33,103 nt of DNA from a virus: IMG/VR virus record IMGVR_UViG_3300028666_000316, positions 1-33,103 of that record. One strand, written 5' to 3'. A program made the translations under genes and the position numbers. The notes under the pieces are model-generated. The model saw only the letters and a program-made list of their open reading frames with translations, ran no database searches and was not told the origin of the DNA. Each line of letters starts with the position of its first letter. The stretch's first letter is position 1. Shown here piece by piece: positions 6,688 to 14,199 of the stretch.

Positions 6688-9600
6688 CAGGCGACGAGGG
6701 CGGCTAGGCCTTCGATGCCGTCGGCGGAGGCGGCCAGCACCGCGAGTTCGCGCTCGAGCGCCTCCTCGCACGGCTGGCACGCGGCCGACTCGACGAACTG
6801 CACCGCATCCTCGCCGTCGGGAAGCAGCCCTGAAGCAGTCAATGCGCGAGGGACGGGGAAGCCGGGAACGTTCACCTGGAGAACTCCGATGAGATCCTTG
6901 CCCTTGCCGCGGAAGACCTCGCGCCAGTCGCCCGATGGTTTGCTCGCCATGAGTGCCTGCGCGTCTGCGGCAGAGAGCCTCGCGCTGATGGTTCCGGCAA
7001 CCCAGATCCCGAAGGCGTCCTCGCCGGCCCGCACGAACGCCGCAGCCGTACCGGTGTTGTCGTAATGAGCGACTGCCTTGTCGGCGCTCAACCTGAGACC
7101 GGCGTGGCCCGTGTCCATCGTGAGAGTTCCGACGGCGACGGACTTCCCTTCTGCTGTTTTGATCTCTCCGAGATGGAACCCTTCGTAGCCTGACGGCGAC
7201 CGGGGCGGCGGCACGCATCGTCCGGGGAAACCGGTGTGGCAGCCATCCCAGGGCGCCATGTGGCCGTAGACGCGGCCTTCCTCCGTCACCGTGAGCGCGG
7301 TGAGTTGCCCGAGTTCAGGGTTCTCGAACCACTCCGCCGGCGGCCGTTCGGGTGCGAGGCCTGCCGCCGAAGCGGTGAGAACAGGGCCCTCGATGTCGGT
7401 CTCGGTGTTCCATTTCCCTTGCCGCTTGGCTGCCGATGCGATCAGCGAGATCGTGCTCTGCGGTGCGAGCGCCTGAACCGGGCAGATGGTGGCGCCGGCG
7501 ATCGTCCATTCCTTCGCGACCATGATGATCTCGATGTCGTCGAAGTCCGGCTCCGCCTCGACATCCTGCTCGGCCTCGATCGGCATGTCGTTCGGCAGAC
7601 CGGCCTCGGTCGGGCTGATCTCCTCGTCGGCCTGGGTCGGGTCGTTGACCTCGTCGAGCATGTCGTCGAGGCCGGTGACGGAGGATGCGTCGTATGCCAT
7701 CGGCTCCCATTCGCAGTCGACCATGTCGATCGAGATGCCGAGCCTTCGCATCTCCCCGACGAGCGCTGCGGCCTTCGATCCGATCGCGCGCAGGTCTGGG
7801 TCGTCCGAGTCGTCGAAGAGAACACCGTTCGCCTGGTACTGGTTGCCGGCGACGGAGATCGAGTCGATGCGGCCGCAGATCGGGGCACCGGTAACGACAT
7901 CCGCGTGCGGCCCGTCTTCCATCAGCATCAGCGGGAGCGGGAGCGGCAGCCAGGAGCCGCCGTCGGGTGAGAGCAGCCGCTTGACACCCGAGTCGACGGT
8001 CGGGACGCCAGCGACGCAGAGCGTGGCCGTCCACGGTGTTCCGCCGGCCGCGGCGGCGAGCAGGGCGGAATCCGTCAGCGGGGCGCGCGACGCGGGGGTG
8101 GGGGAGAGGCCGAGCGCCTCGCTGACGAGGATGAGCGCCGCCAGCTGCTCGTCGTCGAACGCGTCGCCGAACCCGCCTGCGGCGAGCGCGGAGCGAACCT
8201 CGGCGAACCGTGTCGCTTCCGGCGAGAGCGGTTCTGCGAGTTTCGCGGCGAGCTCTTCGCGCTCTTCGTGGGTCAGTGTGGCGACATCGATGGCCGGCAT
8301 GTTCCCTCCCGAGGTTAGAGCATCGGCGTGCGGTTTGGCAATCAGGTCGTAGTCGAACGAGCCCTCCCAGAGATGGTCGCGGAAACGCGCCAGCGCAGCG
8401 CTCGCCGTCAACGGCTGCCCATAAACCACTGTGCATCGGCAGTTGTGTGCGATCACGCTTCCGGCAAGGTATGATTGACGCCCACCGACCTGGAGGTTGT
8501 AGACAAACCCGTGGAACGGAAGAACATCCCGCTTGACGATCTTCGCCAGCGCTACCTCGCAGGGGAATCCGAGAAGGCGCTCGCCGAGTTCTACAATGTC
8601 AGCCGTCCCGTAATCCGCCGCCGTCTGCTCGAGCTCGGCATTCAACCTCGCAATCGCGCCGAGGGCATGGTCGCTCGGATGGCGCGGACGACTCCGGAGG
8701 AGCGTTCCCGTATGAGCGCCGCCGCCCACGACGCCGTCCGTGGCATGAAGCGCAGCCCCGAAGACCTCGCTCGACGCGCCCGAGGCAAGGAGGCCAGCCA
8801 GGTTCACATCGGCGGAGGTGAGGTGATGCTCGGAGAATGGCTCCGTGCTCGCGGGATCTCGTTCGTTCCGCAGAAGGCCGTTGGCCCCTACAACATCGAC
8901 CTCGCGATCAGGAATCTCGCCGTGGAAGTTCACGTTCGATCCGGGAATCCGTCGCGCGTCGCCCACTACGTCAAGCGCAGCGAATACCTCCTCAATCTTG
9001 GTCGGGACGTGATCTACGTCTGGATCAACGCCGGCTTCTTCCTGAACGAGCGCGCCGCAGACGAGATAGTCGCCATGCTCAAGATCACCAAGGGCCTTCC
9101 ATCCGGCGCTCGTCAGTACCGGGTGATTCGGGGTACCGGAGAGACGGTGCTCAGCATCGGTTTCGACAAGGATCAGGTCGCCGTCATACCAACGGCGAAA
9201 GCCACCCGCAAACGAAGCGGCAGCCACTAGCGTCTCGCCTGGGAAGCAGTTGGCGGATTCCTCCCATGAGAGATCCGGATCCCCTGGGTACTGGGCTGAT
9301 TCGCCGCCGACTGTGAATGTGTCGTTGATCGCGACGGTCTGCCCGTCGGCGTCCGCGTGCGTTTCGCGGGTGCGCTCGTCCTCGGTCGCCAGCCATGTTT
9401 TCGTCGAGGCCGCGTCAGCGGTGGTGGCTCCGAGCAGCGAGCCGGCGTTCGAGAGCGCGTTCAGGTCGGTGCGGGCGAGCATGTCGGCGCGCACCTTCGA
9501 GATCTTGTCGGTCGCGGTGACGATGTTGCGGGCGACACGGTCGACGGAGTAGCCGTTCGCGAAACCTTCCTGGATCGCCTCCGTGATCTGCTCCTCGATC

Positions 9601-9995
9601 GCCGACGTGATCGTTCCCTGGATGCGGGCGGCGATGGCATCCAGGATCGCCTGCGAAGTCGGCGCGTGGATGTCGAACGAGATGTCGAACGGCTGCATCG
9701 CGCTCGACGCCGAAGCGGTCAGCATCTGCCGGTGCAGCTTCGCGGTCTTCCGTTGCGTGTCGGCCTCGAGTTCCTGCTGGTCGATCAACTGCCCGGCGGG
9801 CGGCGGCGTCCAGTTCGGAGGCTGCTGGTCGGCCGCAGCGGTGATCGGGTGGATCTGCCGCATCCGGCCTGCGGCGCGACGTCCGGCGGCGCGCAACGTG
9901 CGCCCGTAGGCGCGAGTCAGAGCCGGAAGATGCTCGGCTGCCTTATCGGCGCCGGTCTTCGAGCCGTCGTTGATCTTCGTGTGCTTAGACGCCAT
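6687..9995 (-). CDS. MuF-like minor head protein / capsid maturation protease fusion, interrupted by an intein
   Basis: The start is ATG 9995-9993, 11 nt inside the end of the upstream gene, with GGGG upstream; a longer frame exists but lies inside that gene. The 1102-residue precursor has an N-terminal helical part (1-150), the MuF domain ending in the ESAN-CRC motif, an intein (residues 250-518), and then a long C-terminal part. The C-terminal part holds the segments SPDGGSWLPLPLPLML and GFHLGEIKTAEGKSVAVGT of actinophage capsid-maturation proteases. Removal of the intein would give an 833-residue fusion. MuF proteins sit at the portal inside the procapsid; the protease part would trim capsid and portal during head maturation. 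Codons for residues 256-506 are read on the other strand as a homing endonuclease. The catalytic residues of this protease type are not certain to me. Confidence 0.85.
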   Translation of the reverse strand: MASKHTKINDGSKTGADKAAEHLPALTRAYGRTLRAAGRRAAGRMRQIHPITAAADQQPPNWTPPPAGQLIDQQELEADTQRKTAKLHRQMLTASASSAMQPFDISFDIHAPTSQAILDAIAARIQGTITSAIEEQITEAIQEGFANGYSVDRVARNIVTATDKISKVRADMLARTDLNALSNAGSLLGATTADAASTKTWLATEDERTRETHADADGQTVAINDTFTVGGESAQYPGDPDLSWEESANCFPGETLVAAASFAGGFRRWYDGDLILVETDAEHRLSGTPNHPVLTSAGWKALGDLEHGDYLVCGALVQEEAGVDPDVDHVPTKIEEVFAALDVVGDARRIPGSNVNFHGEIPDREVDVVGANGLLRNERDPASTEPFSEHHLTSADVNLAGLLASGASSEVFGAALHATDGVVGGGAHTGTLLRSRPRHPSDHALGAIARLNAELEQTAADYGTADIVELGERLLGFPCEVALAKIVKRDVLPFHGFVYNLQVGGRQSYLAGSVIAHNCRCTVVYGQPLTASAALARFRDHLWEGSFDYDLIAKPHADALTSGGNMPAIDVATLTHEEREELAAKLAEPLSPEATRFAEVRSALAAGGFGDAFDDEQLAALILVSEALGLSPTPASRAPLTDSALLAAAAGGTPWTATLCVAGVPTVDSGVKRLLSPDGGSWLPLPLPLMLMEDGPHADVVTGAPICGRIDSISVAGNQYQANGVLFDDSDDPDLRAIGSKAAALVGEMRRLGISIDMVDCEWEPMAYDASSVTGLDDMLDEVNDPTQADEEISPTEAGLPNDMPIEAEQDVEAEPDFDDIEIIMVAKEWTIAGATICPVQALAPQSTISLIASAAKRQGKWNTETDIEGPVLTASAAGLAPERPPAEWFENPELGQLTALTVTEEGRVYGHMAPWDGCHTGFPGRCVPPPRSPSGYEGFHLGEIKTAEGKSVAVGTLTMDTGHAGLRLSADKAVAHYDNTGTAAAFVRAGEDAFGIWVAGTISARLSAADAQALMASKPSGDWREVFRGKGKDLIGVLQVNVPGFPVPRALTASGLLPDGEDAVQFVESAACQPCEEALERELAVLAASADGIEGLAALVA
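8442..9248 (-). other. Intein (Hint domain) inserted at the N|CRC motif of the MuF domain
   Basis: A 269-residue in-frame insertion. Block A is CFPGETLV with Cys1 (codon 9248-9246). Block B is GTPNHPVLT with the TxxH-type His. Block F is FHGFVYNLQVGG. Block G is SVIAHN with penultimate His and terminal Asn (codon 8444-8442), and the +1 residue is Cys (8441-8439). All residues needed for class 1 protein splicing are present. The extein junction is ESAN|CRCTVVYG, so insertion is exactly in the conserved MuF cysteine motif. The roughly 150 residues between blocks B and F show no LAGLIDADG, HNH or other nuclease motif on this strand; they are the antisense of the plus-strand nuclease gene. The intein is therefore best read as a mini-intein whose linker is dictated by the opposite strand. 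Confidence 0.93.
8475..9230 (+). CDS. Homing endonuclease (HTH plus Vsr/EDxHD-like PD-(D/E)xK nuclease) encoded antisense within the intein
   Basis: This 251-residue frame starts at TTG 8475, or more conservatively at GTG 8511, which has GGAGG 14 nt upstream. Residues 21-55 form a helix-turn-helix (YLAGESEKALAEFYNVSRP). Residues 72-107 are a basic linker with TPEERSRMSAAAHDAVRG, as in homing enzymes. Residues 115-185 form a Vsr-like fold: GEVMLGEWLRARG, then QKAVGPYNIDLAIRN with D142, then AVEVHV with E151 and H153, then a long basic helix and DVIYVWIN. The end (ADEIVAMLK, then QYRVIRG) is also typical of the family. It lies entirely within the intein, 33 nt from its C-terminal edge and 18 nt from its N-terminal edge, on the other strand. 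A TATGAT at 8470-8475 could be its -10. The nuclease likely cleaves intein-free MuF alleles (inference). Confidence 0.88.
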   Translation: MTPTDLEVVDKPVERKNIPLDDLRQRYLAGESEKALAEFYNVSRPVIRRRLLELGIQPRNRAEGMVARMARTTPEERSRMSAAAHDAVRGMKRSPEDLARRARGKEASQVHIGGGEVMLGEWLRARGISFVPQKAVGPYNIDLAIRNLAVEVHVRSGNPSRVAHYVKRSEYLLNLGRDVIYVWINAGFFLNERAADEIVAMLKITKGLPSGARQYRVIRGTGETVLSIGFDKDQVAVIPTAKATRKRSGSH

Positions 9996-10341
9996 GTGTG
10001 TCGCCCCAGCCGAACTTGTTCTCGCACCAGTGGAGCGCATGTACGAGTTCGTGATGCTCGCGCGTGTGGTGATGGGTGCACACCTTTCGGACGGTGCCGG
10101 CGACGGGATGCTCGCCACGCCGGATGCAAAGGTTGACACCGCAACGGTTATGCCAGCGCGCCCAAGCCGCCATCGACAGGCCGGCGATCAAGCCGACGCC
10201 GGAGACCCACTGGATCTCGTTCGCACCGACGTTGTAGAACGTGCTGCTACTCAGCGACGAGCCTGCGAGATGCGCGACCAGGAACATCCCGCAGGCGAGA
10301 GCGAAGCCGAAGATCGCCGCTCCGATCTCTTCCCTCCTCAT
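9985..10341 (-). CDS. Small membrane protein with His/Cys-rich tail
   Basis: A 118-residue protein with ATG 10341-10339, 3 nt after the portal stop, and its own end overlapping the MuF start by 11 nt. Two hydrophobic segments (about residues 5-28 and 44-62) are likely membrane helices. After them comes a hydrophilic tail with NRCGVNLCIRRGEHPVAG and CTHHHTREHHELVHALHWCENKFGW, which carries enough His and Cys for a metal site. Two short membrane spans could suggest a holin, but it lies in the head module far from the lysin, so I do not call it one. Function unknown. Confidence 0.65.
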   Translation of the reverse strand: MRREEIGAAIFGFALACGMFLVAHLAGSSLSSSTFYNVGANEIQWVSGVGLIAGLSMAAWARWHNRCGVNLCIRRGEHPVAGTVRKVCTHHHTREHHELVHALHWCENKFGWGDTHGV

Positions 10342-10344
10342 CGC

Positions 10345-12483
10345 TCACGACCGCTCGAGAGGCCGGTCGATCCGCTGCAGCAGCACCGAGAAGCCGGCCG
10401 GCAACGGATCAGGGGTCTCCTGGAACAGTGTCTTCGCCGCGTGCTGCTCAACCAGACGACCGAGCTCAGAAGCCCAAGCAGGGGCGACGCCCATCCCTGC
10501 GACGACGGCGGCGAACGCGTCAGCCACACCGGCGACGAGGTTGCCGTTCCCGGTCGTGCCCGGCCCGGACGTGTTCAGATACGGCTTCGCGCGCTCCTTG
10601 CCGAGCGTGGCGGCGACGAGCCAGTTCGGAACGTCGACGATCGCCTCCTGGCATTCGTCGCATTTGCCGGCGCGCGGCCCGGTCAGCGAGCGGAGGCGGG
10701 CGCCGGCCATCTCGCGGCCGCGCAGGATCGCGTAGTCGGCGGCGCCGAGGATCCGCTGCTCGCGCCCGAGCGCCGCCGACGCTTGGAGCGCTGGGCCGCC
10801 GTCGGATCCGTTCTGGTCGGCCGGTGTGTCCTGCGGCGGCCCTGGGTTCGCCTCGACCGGGTTGACGTTCGTGCCTGCGACCTCGCCGGTCGCCGACTCG
10901 ATGTCTCCCGGTGCCGGCTCGATGTTCGCGCGCACCGACGGGATGCCGTAGGCGAAGTAGGAAGGGTCTTTGAGCGCGATCCCGGCCCAGTGCTGGTATT
11001 CGATGTCGCTCATCGCGTCGTTCTCGTTGAAGCCGAGCAGTTCGCGGTAGACCTCGTCGTTGATCAGGCCGGCGGCTCGGAGATCTTTCGCGTCCTTCGC
11101 CCGGTCGGGATGGTTGATCACGTCGGACGGGTCGACACCGATCAGGTACTGATCCCAGTCGGCGACGCCTTCGCCGCGCAGCGCGGGCTGCAGATAGGCG
11201 GCGGTGAAGTCGGCGGCCATCTCCAATGCGCCGGGTTTGCCGTAGCTGTCGTAGGTCTGCTTGTCGATCAGCCAGGCGCCCCAGTGGTTGACGTCGGCGG
11301 TGCCGGTGATGACCTCTTTCGGAAGCTCGATGCAGGTCGCGAAGCGGCCGATCATCTCCGCGCGCTGGCTGATCTCCGCGAGCTCGCCCTGGTTGTCGTT
11401 GAAGCGGATGTACTTCATCTTGTCGATGAAGTCGCCGGCCATCCGCAGCCCGATCGGCGAGACGGCGGCGGCGGTGCCGGGGTCGCGCAGCGACGCCATG
11501 ATCGCGACGTTCAGCCGTGCCATCAGGTCGTCGGAGGCGGGATCCTCTTCGGGGTCGTTGCCGAGCGACGGCAAAGTCGCCTCTTCCGGGTAGGCGAAAA
11601 TGCCGGCCTGGTAGAGCCGCGACTTCAACTGGGCGCGCACCGAGTAGGTCGAGAGGACGAGTTCGTCGAGGATGTCGAGCGCGGCCTGCATGTTGCAGTC
11701 GGCAAGCCAGCTGTAGGCGGGCGACGGCCGCCAGAGCCGGTAGACGTTGATGATGTCGGGCCCGTTCTCGACGAACTGCGGGCCGAGCACGTCGCCGTTC
11801 GCTTCGATCTGGGCGGGGTCGTTGCCGACGATGTACTCGTTGACGCCGATCGTGTACTGGTCGGCGGAAAGCATCGGGGCACGGAACCGGCTGGCGAGGC
11901 CGCCCGGCTGCGGCCGGAGTTCGTTCGGTGACAGGCACTCCCAGACCTCGCCGCGATCCTCGTCCGGCGACACGGTCAGGTAGGACTCGCCGATCAGGAA
12001 GCGCAGCTTCGCGTACTGGTCTTGGAGCAGGGTGCGGCCGCCGCCGGGGTCGACGATCTGGTTGAAGATCTCGAACGCGGACCCGTCGTGAACCTCCGCG
12101 GGCTCGTGCGTTTTCGGGTCGATCTTGGCGGGGAAGAGGCGCACGTTGCGGAGCATCTGCGCGAAGAAGTTCGTGCCGAACTTGACCTCCGGGACGAGGC
12201 TGTAGTAGCTCATCGACTGCGCCTGCCACGGCTGGATCAGCCGGCGGATGTCCTGCGAGTTCTTCTTCGCGAGGGCGAGCGCGCTGCCGCGGATCGCTTT
12301 GCCGTCGTCGCCGATGTAGAGCGGCTGCGTGTGCAGTTGGATGTCGTAGATCGCGGCGGCGGTCAGTGTTTCGAGCGACAGGTTGTCGTCGCGTGGCCGG
12401 TCGCGTGTGCGGCGGCGGGTGCTGACCGGGGTGCGTGGCTTGCGCTGTTTCGCGCTGCCCGCTCTGATCCTGCTGATCGTCAC
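10345..12483 (-). CDS. Portal protein
   Basis: A 712-residue protein starting at GTG (12483-12481), 4 nt after the stop of the small upstream gene. After a basic N-terminal arm (1-35), the body matches large actinophage portals: an N-terminal alpha/beta wing with IQPWQAQSMSYYSLVPE, a clip/stem region in the middle, and a helical crown. The crown includes the segments ELPKEVITGTADVNHWGAW and LINDEVYRELLGFNEND, which are typical of portal proteins. The C-terminal 180 residues carry a CDEC pair and a helical tail ending in LLQRIDRPLERS. The dodecameric portal ring forms the DNA entry vertex; the MuF-protease encoded two genes downstream is its usual partner. Confidence 0.88.
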   Translation of the reverse strand: MTISRIRAGSAKQRKPRTPVSTRRRTRDRPRDDNLSLETLTAAAIYDIQLHTQPLYIGDDGKAIRGSALALAKKNSQDIRRLIQPWQAQSMSYYSLVPEVKFGTNFFAQMLRNVRLFPAKIDPKTHEPAEVHDGSAFEIFNQIVDPGGGRTLLQDQYAKLRFLIGESYLTVSPDEDRGEVWECLSPNELRPQPGGLASRFRAPMLSADQYTIGVNEYIVGNDPAQIEANGDVLGPQFVENGPDIINVYRLWRPSPAYSWLADCNMQAALDILDELVLSTYSVRAQLKSRLYQAGIFAYPEEATLPSLGNDPEEDPASDDLMARLNVAIMASLRDPGTAAAVSPIGLRMAGDFIDKMKYIRFNDNQGELAEISQRAEMIGRFATCIELPKEVITGTADVNHWGAWLIDKQTYDSYGKPGALEMAADFTAAYLQPALRGEGVADWDQYLIGVDPSDVINHPDRAKDAKDLRAAGLINDEVYRELLGFNENDAMSDIEYQHWAGIALKDPSYFAYGIPSVRANIEPAPGDIESATGEVAGTNVNPVEANPGPPQDTPADQNGSDGGPALQASAALGREQRILGAADYAILRGREMAGARLRSLTGPRAGKCDECQEAIVDVPNWLVAATLGKERAKPYLNTSGPGTTGNGNLVAGVADAFAAVVAGMGVAPAWASELGRLVEQHAAKTLFQETPDPLPAGFSVLLQRIDRPLERS

Positions 12484-12487
12484 CCGG

Positions 12488-12622
12488 TTACTTGGCGACC
12501 GTGGTCTTCGGGCCGTTCCAGACGGCCGGCAGCCCGCGCACGCGTTCCGGCTTGTCGGCTGCGGCTGTCCGTGTTGACGGTGCCTTGTAGACCTTCGATG
12601 ACCCTCCGCACCCGCATCCCAC
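12488..12622 (-). CDS. Small Cys/Gly-rich protein upstream of portal
   Basis: The GTG at 12622-12620 has GGAGGG 7 nt upstream, one of the best ribosome binding sites in the window. The 44-residue product begins MGCGCGGSSKVYKAP and ends in VWNGPKTTVAK. Tiny proteins starting with CGCGG are recurrent just before portal genes in phages; role unknown, though the Cys cluster may bind metal. It is the first gene of the portal operon, directly after the extended -10 promoter at 12663-12691. The longer open frame in this region is a shadow of the membrane protein gene. Confidence 0.75.
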   Translation of the reverse strand: MGCGCGGSSKVYKAPSTRTAAADKPERVRGLPAVWNGPKTTVAK

Positions 12623-12650
12623 GTATCGGCCCTCCGCTCGCGTCGCTTGT

Positions 12651-12691
12651 GCTTGCAAGCGGCTTATATCACGCGCAACGGAAATGCAAGC
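12651..12691 (-). promoter_or_regulatory. Extended -10 promoter and palindrome for the portal operon
   Basis: On the minus strand, TGATATAAG (12671-12663) is an extended -10 element (TG-N-TATAAG). The -35 region is poor, about CTTGCA at 12690-12685, as is usual for extended -10 promoters. Transcription would start near 12656, inside the perfect palindrome GCTTGCAAGC (12651-12660). Half of that palindrome, GCAAGC, recurs at 12686-12691 in the -35 region, 31 nt away (three helical turns), which suggests a regulator binding site. The promoter overlaps the last codons of the upstream membrane protein gene. Confidence 0.6.
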
Positions 12692-13032
12692 TAGTCGAGG
12701 CGGGTGCGCACGAGCCCGACCGCGGCCGAGATGGCAAGCGGTGTGGCGACGTAGAGCATGCCGGGCGTCCACAGCCAGAGCAGATAGGCGGCGACCGAGA
12801 ACCAGGCGCCGGAGCACCAAGGGCATTCGAGCCATTCGGCGAGCAGTGGCCGGGAGTAGAACTTCTCGTCGTCGGTGTTCGTCCATTCGTAGCCGAGCAG
12901 CCAGTCGCGGAAGCGGACGAGGATCGGCAGCGTGTCGGCCGCGGCGATCCGCCAGAGCCGAAACGTGCCGAGCGTCAGAACGATTGCGACCCACGGCGAC
13001 GGGATCACGAGCCACACCGCCGACACAGCCAT
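12691..13032 (-). CDS. DUF1360-like membrane protein
   Basis: The chosen start is ATG 13032-13030, overlapping the previous gene by 28 nt; GTG starts nearby or at 13077 are also possible because no strong ribosome binding site is seen. The 113-residue protein has three hydrophobic segments. The pattern TFRLWRIAAADTLP, then LAEWLECPWCSGAW, matches DUF1360 proteins, in which a CPxC motif follows an acidic helix and precedes a membrane span. Function is not established for the family. In this window it precedes the portal operon promoter. Confidence 0.7.
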   Translation of the reverse strand: MAVSAVWLVIPSPWVAIVLTLGTFRLWRIAAADTLPILVRFRDWLLGYEWTNTDDEKFYSRPLLAEWLECPWCSGAWFSVAAYLLWLWTPGMLYVATPLAISAAVGLVRTRLD

Positions 13033-13223
13033 CCGTGCGCGTACCAGTATTCGCCGTCCTCGCCACAGACAACGCACTTCTCTCGGGTACGAAGAGCCGA
13101 GTTCATCATCCGCCAGAAGTTGTCACGGTCAAGAGGCAGAAGATCGCCCTGGGGGATCGCCGCCGCGCGTCCACCGCTATGTCGAAGATCGGCATTGGGA
13201 GCAGCCCATTCGTAAGCGCTCAT
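13005..13223 (-). CDS. Small zinc-ribbon-like protein
   Basis: The start is ATG 13223-13221, forming an ATGA overlap with the glycosyltransferase stop. The 72-residue product ends with CVVCGEDGEYWYAHGWLCRRCGS, two CxxC knuckles about 16 residues apart that look like a zinc ribbon. The N-terminal part has no recognisable motif. Such tiny zinc proteins are frequent in phages and may bind nucleic acid or protein; no specific role can be assigned. Confidence 0.7.
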   Translation of the reverse strand: MSAYEWAAPNADLRHSGGRAAAIPQGDLLPLDRDNFWRMMNSALRTREKCVVCGEDGEYWYAHGWLCRRCGS

Positions 13224-13957
13224 CGGTTCGCCCGCCTCGTCAACTCGGCACGCCACGGCTCCAACGCCGGCGGCCACTCGACCGGCTGCAACTGGATCCG
13301 CGACTCGGGCCACATAATCGAGTCGATGTGCGTTTTCGCGTGAAAACGGCCGGCATCGCCGACCGCGTACCGGGCGAAACGCTCGTCACGCTCACCCACG
13401 TTCGCCCAGCCAAGGTGCAGCAGCGCCGAGCAGGTATGCCCCGTCGGCAGCAGCCCGACCGCGTCCGGCGTGCGCCCCGTCGCATGCCCCTTGTCGGTGA
13501 TCTTCAACTGGTTCGGACGCAAACGGTCAGGACGCCAGACGAGTGCCACGTCATGCTCGACCCAACCGCCGTCCTGGCGGATCTCGAGCTCGTCGGCGTT
13601 CACCTTCCAGACCTCCTGCAGACAGACCTTAAGCGCGCCGGCATCCGATTCCTCGCAGACCGTTCGCACCGCCGCGCCGTCGGTGATGAACTCGTCCGCG
13701 TCGATCGCCAAGATGTGCGTCGGTGCGCCCTCGAGCGTGAAGTCGAGCAGCCGTTGGCGCATCGCCGCATGGTTCACGAACGCATCGCCGGATCGCTCAG
13801 GAGCACGCAGGGTCACACAGCGCCTATCAGCCCAGCCGTCAGTCGATCCCTCGTCCAGGACACGGATCTCGTCGCAGAACTCGAGCAGATGGTCGATGCA
13901 CGGGCCGAGGTAACGGCCGAGTTCGTTCCTGACGATCAGACTGGCAATCAAGCGCAC
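13220..13957 (-). CDS. Glycosyltransferase family 2 protein
   Basis: The start is GTG 13957-13955, with GAGGTGG about 6 nt upstream; the longer frame overlaps the preceding gene and lacks such a site. The 245-residue protein starts with LIASLIVRNE, the typical GT2 opening strand followed by RNE. It then has VLDEGSTDGW (nucleotide-binding Asp with a STDG turn) and ILAIDADEFI (residues 82-91), the DxD metal site. His and Trp residues near the C-terminus fit the acceptor side. It should act in the cytoplasm as an inverting transferase. It is one of four glycosyltransferases in the window and is coupled to small Cys-rich proteins on either side. Confidence 0.85.
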   Translation of the reverse strand: MRLIASLIVRNELGRYLGPCIDHLLEFCDEIRVLDEGSTDGWADRRCVTLRAPERSGDAFVNHAAMRQRLLDFTLEGAPTHILAIDADEFITDGAAVRTVCEESDAGALKVCLQEVWKVNADELEIRQDGGWVEHDVALVWRPDRLRPNQLKITDKGHATGRTPDAVGLLPTGHTCSALLHLGWANVGERDERFARYAVGDAGRFHAKTHIDSIMWPESRIQLQPVEWPPALEPWRAELTRRANR

Positions 13958-14199
13958 GCGGCCACCTCGGCGTTCAGTGCTGCGTCGTACGTTTCGAGCG
14001 CGTGCCAAAGGTCTTCCATCGGCGTGCTGTCCGTGTGCCACTCCGCGACCGACTTGCGAACCTGCGCGACGAGGGCCTCAGTCGCAACGTCTTCGCAACA
14101 ATGGCCGTCGTACTTCTCTCCTGAACAGCCACACCGGGGGCACGGCTCAATGTCCTGCGGCCACATCGCGGCCTCTTCCAGATCCTCGGGGTTCCTCAC
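13948..14199 (-). CDS. Small Cys-rich protein
   Basis: The GTG at 14199-14197 forms a GTGA overlap with the C5 methyltransferase stop. The 83-residue product has a metal-binding-like cluster CPRCGCSGEKYDGHCC at about residues 20-35. A helical C-terminal half with acidic and Ala-rich stretches follows. It overlaps the next gene by 10 nt. No family is recognised. Confidence 0.7.
   Translation of the reverse strand: MRNPEDLEEAAMWPQDIEPCPRCGCSGEKYDGHCCEDVATEALVAQVRKSVAEWHTDSTPMEDLWHALETYDAALNAEVAACA

Noticed and set aside
9985-10341. Holin
   Set aside because: Two hydrophobic segments fit, but it lies between portal and MuF genes, far from the lysin, and has a long His/Cys-rich tail unlike holins.
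9970-11931. 653-codon plus-strand frame opposite the portal gene
   Set aside because: Low-information composition (runs of Arg, Val, Gly, Asp) and no domain. Unlike the frame at 8475-9230, nothing in it resembles a known protein family, so it is a shadow of the portal gene.
10520-12229. 569-codon minus-strand frame overlapping the portal gene
   Set aside because: Arg-rich out-of-frame reading of the portal; not supported by any domain or start signal.
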